Positions 37,782 to 43,945 of a stretch of 43,945 nt of DNA are shown here, in pieces. Both the position numbers and the translations under genes were made by a program. The notes beneath the pieces were generated by a model. The model was not told where the DNA came from. It did not search any database and was given only the letters and a program-made list of their open reading frames with translations. Position 1 is the first letter of the stretch. Every line of letters begins with the position of its first letter. Source of the DNA: DATJPD01 sp035506575 (lineage in GTDB: Bacteria; Pseudomonadota; Alphaproteobacteria; CACIAM-22H2); the NCBI GenBank assembly GCA_035506575.1, contig DATJPD010000173.1, positions 1 through 43,945 on the forward strand, given 5' to 3'.

Positions 37782-40553
37782 TTATTCCGCCGCAACCGCG
37801 GGGCGCGCGATCTTCTCGACCTTTGCCGCGCAGAACTTGAACTCGGGGATCTTCCCGAACGGATCGAGCTGCGGGCTGGTGAGGATATTCGCCGCGGCCT
37901 CGGCGTAGCAGAACGGGATGAACACCATCCCGCTCGGCACCGCCTCGTCGATGCGCACCGAGAGCTCGATGGCACCGCGCCGCGTCGAGACGCGGATCGT
38001 ATCGCCGCCGTGCACGTCGTAGCGCTTCATGTCCTTGGGCGACAGGCAGGCGATGGCCTCGGGCTCGATGGCGTCGAGGACGCTCGCGCGGCGCGTCATC
38101 GCACCGGTGTGCCAGTGTTCGAGCTGGCGTCCGGTGGTGAGGACCATCGGATATTCGTGGTCGGTCGGCTCACCGGGGGCCGTGTACTCCGCCGGCACCA
38201 GCTTGCCGCGCTTGTTCGCCGTGGGGAAGCCGTCGCCGTAGACGATGTCCTGGCCCGGCTGGTCCGGGGCTGCGCACGGATAGGTCACCGAGTTCTCGCG
38301 CGCCACGCGGTCCCACGTGATGTTGGCGAGCGAGGGCATGACGGACGCCATCTCCGTGAAGACGTCGCGCGGGTGCGTGTAGGTCCAGTCGAGGCCGAGG
38401 CGGCGCGCGATCTCCTGGATCAGTTCCCAGTCCTGGCGCGCCTCGCCGGGCAGCGGCAGCGCCTTGCGGCCCATCTGCACCTGGCGGTTGGTGTTGGTGA
38501 CCGTGCCGTCCTTCTCCGGCCACGCCGAGGCGGGCAGGATGACGTCGGCGAAGGAGGCGGTTTCGGTCAGGAAGATGTCCTGCACCACCAGGTGCTCGAG
38601 CTTGGCCAGCGCCTCGCGCGCGTGGTGGGAGTCGGGATCCGACATGGCCGGATTCTCGCCCATCACGTACATGCCGCGGATCTGGCCCGCGAGGATGGCG
38701 TTCACGACCTCGACCACGGTGAGGCCGCGCTTGGGCGGCAGCTTCTTGCCCCACACACTCTCGTATTTCGAGCGGAACTCCTCCTTCTCGACCGACTGGT
38801 AGTCGGGGAAGAACATCGGGATCAGCCCGGCGTCCGAGGCACCTTGAACGTTGTTCTGGCCGCGCAGCGGATGCAGGCCGGTGCCCGGACGCCCGGTCTG
38901 ACCGGTGGTCAGCGCCAGTGCGATCAGGCAGCGCGCGTTGTTCGTGCCGTGGATGCTCTGCGAGATTCCCATGCCCCAGAAGATGATCGAGGCTTCGGAG
39001 CGCGCATAAAGCCGCGCCACCTCGCGGATCGTCTCGGCCGGAATGCCGCATTCGGGCGCCATCTTCTCCGGCGTGTAGTCGGCGATGTGCGTCTTCAGCG
39101 CCTCGAAGTTCTCGGTGAACGCCTGGACGTACTGCCGGTCGGTGAGCCCCTCGGTGATGATGACGTTGAGCATCGCATTGAGGAGGGCCACGTCCTTGTT
39201 CGGCTTGAACTGCAGCATGTGCGTGGCGTGGCGCTTGAGCGCCTGGCCGCGCGGGTCCATGACGATCAGCTTGGCCCCGCGCTTGACCGCCTGCTTGAAG
39301 AAGGTCGCAGCGACCGGGTGATTCTCGGTCGGGTTGGCGCCGATGACGATGATGACCTCGGCGTCCTTGCACGCCATGAACGGCGCCGTCACCGCGCCGG
39401 TGCCGATGCCCTCGAACAGGGCGGCGACCGACGATGCATGGCAGAGGCGCGTGCAGTGGTCGACGTTGTTGGTCTCGAAGCCGGTGCGCACCAGCTTCTG
39501 GAAGAGATAGGCCTCTTCGTTGGAGCCCTTGGCCGACCCGAAGCCGGCCAGGGCGGCGCCGCCGTGCTGGTCGCGGATTTTGCGCAGGCCCGCGGCGGCG
39601 CGCTCCAGCGCCTCCTCCCACGTCGCCTTGCGGAAATGCGTCCACGGATTGGCCGGGTCGACGAACGTGTGCGGGTCCTTCGGCGCGCCGTCCTTGCGGA
39701 TCAGCGGCACGGTCAGGCGCTCGGGATTGTGGACGTAGTCGAAGCCGAAGCGGCCCTTGACGCACAGCCGGTTCTCGTTCGAGGGGCCCGGCCGGCCGTC
39801 GACATAGAGCAGCTTGTCGCCCTTGACGTGGTAGGTGAGCTGGCAGCCGACGCCGCAATACGGGCAGACGCTGTTCACCTCGCGATCGGCCTCGGCCACC
39901 TTCACGCCGTTGGCGTTCAAGAGCGTGGCCGGCATCAGCGCACCGGTCGGGCAGGCCTGGACGCACTCGCCGCATGCGACGCACGTGCTCTGGCCCATCG
40001 GGTCGTCGAAGTCGAACACGATCTTCTCGTGGTGGCCGCGGCCGGCCATGCCGATCACGTCGTTCACCTGCACTTCGCGGCAGGCGCGGACGCACAGATT
40101 GCAGTGGATGCAGGCGTCGAGATTGACGCGCATCGCGGGATGGCTCGGATCGGCCGCCGGCGACTGGCGCGGCGCAAAACGGCTGTCGTCCACGCCGACG
40201 CGGTCGGCCCACAGCCACAGGCGCGAGTCCGGGTCGTGCGCGGTCTCGCGGTCGGGCTGGTCCGTCACCAGCAGCTCGAAGACCATCTTGCGCGACGCCT
40301 TGGCGCGCTCGCTCGCGGTCTTCACCTTCATGCCCGCGGCCGGCTTGCGGATGCAGCTCGCGGCGAGCACGCGTTCGCCCTCGACCTCGACCATGCAGGC
40401 CCGGCAATTGCCGTCCGGCCGGTAGCCGGGTGCGGGGGAGTAGCAGAGATGCGGGATCTCGGTGCCGCGGCGGTTCGCCACCTGCCAGATCGTCTCGCCG
40501 GGAGCGGCTTCGACTTCCTGTCCGTCGAGGAAGAACTTGATCGGTTCGCTCAT
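37782..40553 (-). CDS. fdsA: NAD-dependent formate dehydrogenase, catalytic alpha subunit
   Basis: This 923-residue protein has an N-terminal [2Fe-2S] domain ('CRACMVEVEGERVLAASC'), a NuoG-like His/Cys region, two [4Fe-4S] ferredoxin motifs ('CIHCNLCVRACRE', 'CVACGECVQACPTGA') and the proximal [4Fe-4S] loop 'CPYCGVGCQLTY'. The molybdopterin (Mo or W) domain follows. The active-site residue is Cys in 'HCTRLCHASSV', not selenocysteine. It oxidises formate to CO2 and sends electrons along its clusters to the flavin subunit. Its ATG overlaps the stop of the flavin subunit gene (ATGA, 40550-40553). No fdsC/fdhD or fdsD is in the window; a chaperone must lie elsewhere. Confidence 0.94.
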   Translation of the reverse strand: MSEPIKFFLDGQEVEAAPGETIWQVANRRGTEIPHLCYSPAPGYRPDGNCRACMVEVEGERVLAASCIRKPAAGMKVKTASERAKASRKMVFELLVTDQPDRETAHDPDSRLWLWADRVGVDDSRFAPRQSPAADPSHPAMRVNLDACIHCNLCVRACREVQVNDVIGMAGRGHHEKIVFDFDDPMGQSTCVACGECVQACPTGALMPATLLNANGVKVAEADREVNSVCPYCGVGCQLTYHVKGDKLLYVDGRPGPSNENRLCVKGRFGFDYVHNPERLTVPLIRKDGAPKDPHTFVDPANPWTHFRKATWEEALERAAAGLRKIRDQHGGAALAGFGSAKGSNEEAYLFQKLVRTGFETNNVDHCTRLCHASSVAALFEGIGTGAVTAPFMACKDAEVIIVIGANPTENHPVAATFFKQAVKRGAKLIVMDPRGQALKRHATHMLQFKPNKDVALLNAMLNVIITEGLTDRQYVQAFTENFEALKTHIADYTPEKMAPECGIPAETIREVARLYARSEASIIFWGMGISQSIHGTNNARCLIALALTTGQTGRPGTGLHPLRGQNNVQGASDAGLIPMFFPDYQSVEKEEFRSKYESVWGKKLPPKRGLTVVEVVNAILAGQIRGMYVMGENPAMSDPDSHHAREALAKLEHLVVQDIFLTETASFADVILPASAWPEKDGTVTNTNRQVQMGRKALPLPGEARQDWELIQEIARRLGLDWTYTHPRDVFTEMASVMPSLANITWDRVARENSVTYPCAAPDQPGQDIVYGDGFPTANKRGKLVPAEYTAPGEPTDHEYPMVLTTGRQLEHWHTGAMTRRASVLDAIEPEAIACLSPKDMKRYDVHGGDTIRVSTRRGAIELSVRIDEAVPSGMVFIPFCYAEAAANILTSPQLDPFGKIPEFKFCAAKVEKIARPAVAAE

Positions 40554-42241
40554 GCCAGGTCCCCGGGGAAATACTTCATGACCGATTTGACGGGGTTCGC
40601 GGCCGCCTGGCCCAGCCCGCAGATCGATGCATCCGTCATCGCCTGCGACAGCTCGCCGATCAGGCTCTGGTTCCAGCGCGGCTGCTCCATCAGCTTCACC
40701 GCCTTTTCCGTGCCGACCCGGCACGGCGTGCACTGCCCGCAGCTCTCGTCCTCGAAGAAGCGTAACAAATTGAGCGCCACCTTCTTCATATCGTCCTTGT
40801 CCGACAGGATCACAACCGCGTGCGAGCCGACGAAACAGCCATATTTCTCGAGCGTGCCGAAATCGAGCGGCTCGTCGCCCATCGACGCCGGCAGGATACC
40901 GCCCGAGGCCCCGCCCGGCAGGTAGCCTTTGAAGGCGTGACCGTCGAGCATGCCGCCGCAATACTCGTCGATGAGCTCCCGCACCGTGATACCGGCCGGC
41001 GCCAGCTTCACGCCCGGGTTCTTCACCCGCCCCGAGACCGAGAACGAGCGCAGGCCCTTGCGGCCGCGCCGCCCGTGGCCGGTGAACCAGGCCGGACCCT
41101 TTTCGACGAGGTCGCGGATCCAGTAGAGCGTCTCGACATTCTGCTCGAGCGTCGGCCGGCCGAACAGGCCGACTTGCGCCACGTAAGGCGGGCGATGGCG
41201 CGGCAGGCCGCGCTTGCCCTCGATGCTCTCGATCATCGCCGACTCTTCGCCGCAGATATACGCGCCGGCGCCGCGGCGGAAATGGATCTTCGTGTATCGG
41301 TCGAGACCGGCCGCCTCGAGCTTCGCGATCTCGGCCAGCAGCATGTGCCGGATCTCGGGATACTCGTCGCGCAGGTAGAAATAGACCTCGGCCGCCTCGA
41401 CCACCCACGCCGCGACCAGCATTCCTTCGAGGATGCGGTGCGGATCGAGGCCCAGGTAATAGCGGTCCTTGAACGTGCCGGGCTCGCCCTCGTCGCCGTT
41501 CACCGCCATCAGGCGCGGGCCCGGTTCCTTGCAGACGAATTTCCATTTCTGCCCGGTCGGGAAGCCGGCGCCGCCCATGCCGCGCAGGCCCGCGTCGTCG
41601 ACGATCTTGATGACCTCGTCGCGGGTGCGCTGGCCGTCGAGGCACGCGCGCAGCAGCTTGTAGCCCCCGCCGGCCACATAGGCCGCGAAATCCTTGCCCG
41701 GCGTCAGGGCCGCGTCATGGCGAGCAGCCTTGGCCGCGGCGTCGACGTTCGCCGCCGTGGCGTGAAACACCTGATGATGGCCGACCGCACAGACAGGTGC
41801 CTTGTCGCAGGCGCCCATGCACGGCGCGCGGACGACGCGCACCTTGCTGCCGTATCTGGCCTGCAGCTCGGGCAGCAGCGCCGCAGCGCCGGCCAGCTCG
41901 CAGCTCAGGCTGTCGCAGACGCGGATGGTGAGGGCCGGCGGGGCCTCCTCGCCTTCGCGGACGACATCGAAATGCGCGTAGAACGTCGCCACCTCGTAGA
42001 CCTCGGCCTGCGGCAGGTTCATTTCCTGCGCCAGCGCTGCGAGATGCGCCGCCGAGATCTGGTGATAGCGGTCCTGAATGAGATGCAGGTGCTCGATCAG
42101 CAGGTCGCGCCGCCGCGGCCGCTCGCCGAGCAACGCACAGACCTCGTCCAGTGCCACCGGATCGACCTGCCGGCCTTTGGGATGGAAGCGGCCGCCCCGC
42201 CCGCCACGGCTGTGCTTGCGGATTTCAGCTGCTTCGGTCAT
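40550..42241 (-). CDS. fdsB: Formate dehydrogenase flavin subunit, fused FdsG-FdsB (NuoE-NuoF-like)
   Basis: This 563-residue protein joins two subunits. Residues ~20-170 are NuoE/FdsG-like with [2Fe-2S] cysteines in 'RVCDSLSCELAG' and 'APCMGACDKAPVC'. Residues ~190-560 are NuoF/FdsB-like with the FMN/NAD loop 'GMGGAGFPTGQKW', 'GAGAYICGEESAM' and the [4Fe-4S] motif 'CGQCTPCRVG'. It passes electrons from FdsA to NAD+. The fusion and the two-gene layout match the tungsten-type FDH1 (Fdh1A/Fdh1B) of Methylorubrum extorquens rather than the separate fdsG-fdsB of Cupriavidus. Metal choice cannot be read. It is divergent from oxlT. Confidence 0.93.
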   Translation of the reverse strand: MTEAAEIRKHSRGGRGGRFHPKGRQVDPVALDEVCALLGERPRRRDLLIEHLHLIQDRYHQISAAHLAALAQEMNLPQAEVYEVATFYAHFDVVREGEEAPPALTIRVCDSLSCELAGAAALLPELQARYGSKVRVVRAPCMGACDKAPVCAVGHHQVFHATAANVDAAAKAARHDAALTPGKDFAAYVAGGGYKLLRACLDGQRTRDEVIKIVDDAGLRGMGGAGFPTGQKWKFVCKEPGPRLMAVNGDEGEPGTFKDRYYLGLDPHRILEGMLVAAWVVEAAEVYFYLRDEYPEIRHMLLAEIAKLEAAGLDRYTKIHFRRGAGAYICGEESAMIESIEGKRGLPRHRPPYVAQVGLFGRPTLEQNVETLYWIRDLVEKGPAWFTGHGRRGRKGLRSFSVSGRVKNPGVKLAPAGITVRELIDEYCGGMLDGHAFKGYLPGGASGGILPASMGDEPLDFGTLEKYGCFVGSHAVVILSDKDDMKKVALNLLRFFEDESCGQCTPCRVGTEKAVKLMEQPRWNQSLIGELSQAMTDASICGLGQAAANPVKSVMKYFPGDLA

Positions 42242-42321
42242 CGCCGCGTATTCCTCATCAACTCAATGTCTGCGCCCGGCCGCTTTTAAGCACGGCTTGT
42301 CAGTGGGCGAAATACAGAATT

Positions 42322-42353
42322 TGGTATACCAGGAGGCCCGACTGGGTTGTCAA
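42322..42353 (-). promoter_or_regulatory. Formate dehydrogenase promoter overlapped by palindrome TGGTATACCA
   Basis: On the minus strand a perfect -35 TTGACA (42348-42353) is followed after 17 bases by GGTATA (42325-42330) in the -10 place. That -10 lies inside the perfect 10-base palindrome TGGTATACCA (42322-42331). The layout suggests a repressor site on the core promoter of fdsB-fdsA. Such GGTATACC/GTATAC palindromes are typical of GntR-family regulators (general knowledge). No regulator gene is in the window. Confidence 0.6.
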
Positions 42354-42376
42354 ATGACCGCAGAAAGTCCAAAATT

Positions 42377-42401
42377 ACCCCGAGATGGGGTGAAACCCAT
42401 C
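42377..42401. other. Two mutually exclusive hairpins between fdsB and oxlT
   Basis: ACCCC (42377-42381) can pair with GGGGT (42387-42391). Alternatively GATGGG (42384-42389) can pair with CCCATC (42396-42401). The two stems share bases, so only one forms. They lie upstream of the likely oxlT promoter, so they would not be in its main transcript. They may be a DNA-level site or part of a longer leader. Confidence 0.35.
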
Positions 42402-42461
42402 TAACAATGGCCCCAACAAGAGGGCAAGGGGTCGGACTCGCAGCCGGTCCTTACGTGGGGC

Positions 42462-42491
42462 TTACAACCGCCGGCAGGCGGGGCCTATAAG
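42462..42491 (+). promoter_or_regulatory. Candidate oxlT promoter
   Basis: TTACAA (42462-42467) and TATAAG (42486-42491) are separated by 18 bases, about 30 bases before the oxlT ATG at 42522. TAGGAGGAAACGAC gives a strong ribosome site. The -35 match is weak; the -10 is good. This is the best pair I found in the 280-base divergent gap. Confidence 0.4.
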
Positions 42492-42521
42492 ATTGGTCAG
42501 GGGACAATAGGAGGAAACGAC

Positions 42522-43802
42522 ATGGCTACACCCGGCACCGCAGCACCGACCAACCGGTGGCTTCAGCTCACCATGGCGGTCGCTTGCATGATCCTGATCG
42601 CCAACCTGCAATACGGGTGGACGCTCTTCGTCAGCCCGATCAACAAGGCGCACGGCTGGTCCGTCGCGGACATCCAGATCGCCTTCAGCATCTTCGTGGC
42701 GCTGGAGACCTGGCTGACGCCGTTCGAAGGCTGGATCGGCGACGCGCTGGGCCCCACTCGCGGCCCCCGGGCTGTGATCGCCGTGGGCGGCATCCTCGTC
42801 GCCATCGGCTGGATCATGAACAGCTATGCCGAATCGCTCACGATGCTGTATGTCGCGGCGGCGGTGACGGGCACGGGCGCCGGTGCAGTCTACGCCACCT
42901 GCGTCGGTAACGCGGTGAAGTGGTTCCCCGACCGGCGCGGCCTCGCGGTGGGCCTGACGGCGGCAGGCTTCGGCGCAGGTGCGGCACTGACGGTGATCCC
43001 GATCAGTCACGTGATCGCCTCCAGCGGCTATCAGACGGCATTCTTCTGGTTCGGGCTCGTCCAGGGTCTGGGCGCCTTCGTGCTCGCCTGGGCGATGCGG
43101 GGACCGCTCGAGGGCGAAGCCCCCAAGCCGACGACGGTCAAGGTGATCCAGAGCGCGCGCAGCTACACGCCGGGCGAAATGCTGCGCACGCCGACCTTCT
43201 GGGTCCTCTACATCATGTTCATCATGGTGTCGGCCAGCGGCCTGATGGCCACGGCGCAGATTGCGCTGGTCGCGAAGGACTTCGGCGTTGCCGGCACGCC
43301 GATCCTGTTCGGGGCGGCGGCACTGAGCGTCGCGCTGATCGTCGACAACGTGGCAAACGGCGCGGCACGGCCGCTGTTCGGCTGGGTGTCCGACCGCATC
43401 GGCCGTGAAAACACGATGGCGATCGCGTTCGGACTGGGCGGGGTCAGCTACTGGCTGCTCGGCGCCTTCGGCACCTCGCCGTGGGCATTCGTGATCTTCG
43501 CCGCCCTGATCTTCCTCACCTGGGGCGAGATCTTCAGCCTGTTCCCGTCGACCTGCACCGACACGTTCGGGCCGAAATTCGGAACCGCCAATCTCAGCTT
43601 CCTCTACACGGCCAAGGGGGCGTCGGCGTTCCTGGTCCCGATCGCCAACATCGTCAAGGCCTCGACCGGAAGCTGGCACACCGTCTTCGTCGTGACGGCG
43701 ATCATGAACTTCGCAGTGGTCATCCTGGCGATGTTCGTGCTCAAGCCGCTGCGCGCCTGGCAGATCATGGCGGTCAGCGGTCGCGCGGTTCCCGCGGAGT
43801 AA
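42522..43802 (+). CDS. oxlT: Oxalate/formate MFS antiporter
   Basis: This 426-residue major-facilitator protein has twelve hydrophobic segments. OxlT landmarks are 'ANLQYGWTLFVSPI', 'ALETWLTPFEGWIGD' and 'FGWVSDRIGRENTM'. Arg283 ('GAARPLFGW') and Lys365 ('LYTAKGASAF') fall where the oxalate-binding Arg272 and Lys355 of Oxalobacter OxlT lie. It should exchange external oxalate for internal formate across the inner membrane. It is divergent from an NAD-linked formate dehydrogenase, which would use formate inside. Genes for formyl-CoA transferase and oxalyl-CoA decarboxylase are not in the window and may lie to the right. Confidence 0.92.
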   Translation: MATPGTAAPTNRWLQLTMAVACMILIANLQYGWTLFVSPINKAHGWSVADIQIAFSIFVALETWLTPFEGWIGDALGPTRGPRAVIAVGGILVAIGWIMNSYAESLTMLYVAAAVTGTGAGAVYATCVGNAVKWFPDRRGLAVGLTAAGFGAGAALTVIPISHVIASSGYQTAFFWFGLVQGLGAFVLAWAMRGPLEGEAPKPTTVKVIQSARSYTPGEMLRTPTFWVLYIMFIMVSASGLMATAQIALVAKDFGVAGTPILFGAAALSVALIVDNVANGAARPLFGWVSDRIGRENTMAIAFGLGGVSYWLLGAFGTSPWAFVIFAALIFLTWGEIFSLFPSTCTDTFGPKFGTANLSFLYTAKGASAFLVPIANIVKASTGSWHTVFVVTAIMNFAVVILAMFVLKPLRAWQIMAVSGRAVPAE

Positions 43803-43843
43803 GTAGGCACCGCGGCAGGGGCACTCCGCCGACAATCGGAGCA

Positions 43844-43873
43844 GCTCGGGCGGCCTTTTTGTGCCGCCCGAGC
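43844..43873. terminator. 11-bp perfect hairpin after oxlT
   Basis: GCTCGGGCGGC (43844-43854) and GCCGCCCGAGC (43863-43873) pair perfectly around CTTTTTGT. It begins 41 bases after the oxlT stop codon. The stem is strong enough to end transcription, but the T-run is in the loop rather than after the stem, so it is not a textbook intrinsic terminator. Confidence 0.55.
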
Positions 43874-43886
43874 TTGCGCCTGTCTT

Positions 43887-43908
43887 GGTATCTGGTATAC
43901 AAAATACC
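43887..43908 (+). promoter_or_regulatory. Second TGGTATAC-type site downstream of oxlT
   Basis: GGTATCTGGTATACAAAATACC (cut here as GGTAT, 43887-43891; TGGTATAC, 43893-43900; ATACC, 43904-43908) repeats the TGGTATAC half of the palindrome at 42322. GGTAT and ATACC form a wider inverted pair around it. TATACA (43896-43901) could be a -10 for a gene that starts beyond the window. It probably marks the next promoter of the same regulon. Confidence 0.5.
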
Positions 43909-43945
43909 CATTAATCATACCGGCGCAGGACCCTGACCGGCCGAT

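Noticed and set aside
39440..39480. Selenocysteine in the formate dehydrogenase
   Set aside because: The active-site codon encodes Cys ('HCTRLCHASSV'); there is no in-frame TGA.
38010..40925. Large open frame of about 970 codons antisense to fdsA
   Set aside because: It lies opposite a gene with many intact cluster and cofactor motifs. Its translation is rich in Arg, Ala and His with no recognisable domain, as expected from the complement of GC-rich coding DNA.
40554..41645. fdsA extended upstream as a 1287-residue protein
   Set aside because: The frame is open, but the added 364 residues are out-of-frame translation of fdsB. The FdsA [2Fe-2S] domain begins right after the ATG at 40553, in an ATGA overlap.
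43844..43873. Textbook rho-independent terminator after oxlT
   Set aside because: The stem is perfect, but the T-run is in the loop and none follows the stem. I keep it as a terminator candidate only with moderate confidence.

Overview
The window is a dense, GC-rich stretch of bacterial chromosome with about 43 protein genes on both strands. I see no rRNA, tRNA, CRISPR array, transposase or phage gene. Several signs point to an alphaproteobacterium, probably near Rhodospirillales: a DUF2125 protein beside tyrC-hisC-chorismate mutase and divergent metX-metW; a PHB operon with divergent phaR; a PAS_5-type protein; a two-subunit NAD-linked formate dehydrogenase. This is inferred from family knowledge, and the genus cannot be told.

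Layout. 1-4.4 kb: the tail of a methionine-synthase-II-like gene, a secreted sorbosone-dehydrogenase-like beta-propeller with cytochrome c, then a GAF protein and a membrane class III nucleotide cyclase. 3.9-7.7 kb: a tight forward cluster of thioesterase, Rid-family protein, N-acyl-D-amino-acid deacylase-type amidohydrolase, a 66-residue HTH protein and a PhyH-type dioxygenase. 7.7-13.2 kb: a chemoreceptor, a flavin split-barrel protein, a dihaem cytochrome c and secreted proteins of unknown role. 13.2-21.7 kb: ChaC, an EamA transporter, DUF2125, the aromatic operon (chorismate mutase-hisC-tyrC, joined by ATGA overlaps) and divergent metX-metW. 21.8-26.4 kb: a K+/H+ antiporter, an amidohydrolase, gloB, a GST and a receiver-only response regulator. 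26.4-31.2 kb: a complete polyhydroxybutyrate locus (PhaE-like, phaC, phaA, phaB, an AhpD-like protein, and divergent phaR). 31.2-37.7 kb: a GGDEF-EAL protein, an omega-aminotransferase, a small unknown behind an AT-rich leader, a canonical RidA, an IPNS-type dioxygenase, an alpha/beta hydrolase and a PAS_5 protein. 37.8-43.9 kb: a two-subunit NAD-dependent formate dehydrogenase (fused FdsG-FdsB plus FdsA) divergent from an OxlT-type oxalate/formate antiporter. This looks like one edge of an oxalate/formate catabolic locus that continues past the right end.

How the genes work together. Chorismate mutase, the HisC-type aminotransferase and TyrC form a tyrosine/phenylalanine branch. MetX and MetW serve methionine synthesis. 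PhaA and PhaB feed 3-hydroxybutyryl-CoA to a PhaC/PhaE-like synthase, with PhaR as the likely sensor-repressor. OxlT would import oxalate, and the formate dehydrogenase would oxidise the formate released.

Points most worth a second look: the long out-of-frame overlap in which the PhaE-like and PhaC proteins both look real; the palindrome TGGTATACCA sitting on the -10 of the formate dehydrogenase promoter, with a related copy beyond oxlT; a 19-residue internal duplication in HisC; a chorismate mutase fused to a degenerate prephenate-dehydratase-like domain; a Rid protein lacking the Rid arginine; and several families of palindromic elements that fill every convergent gap longer than about 25 bp. 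No intergenic stretch exceeds 300 bp.
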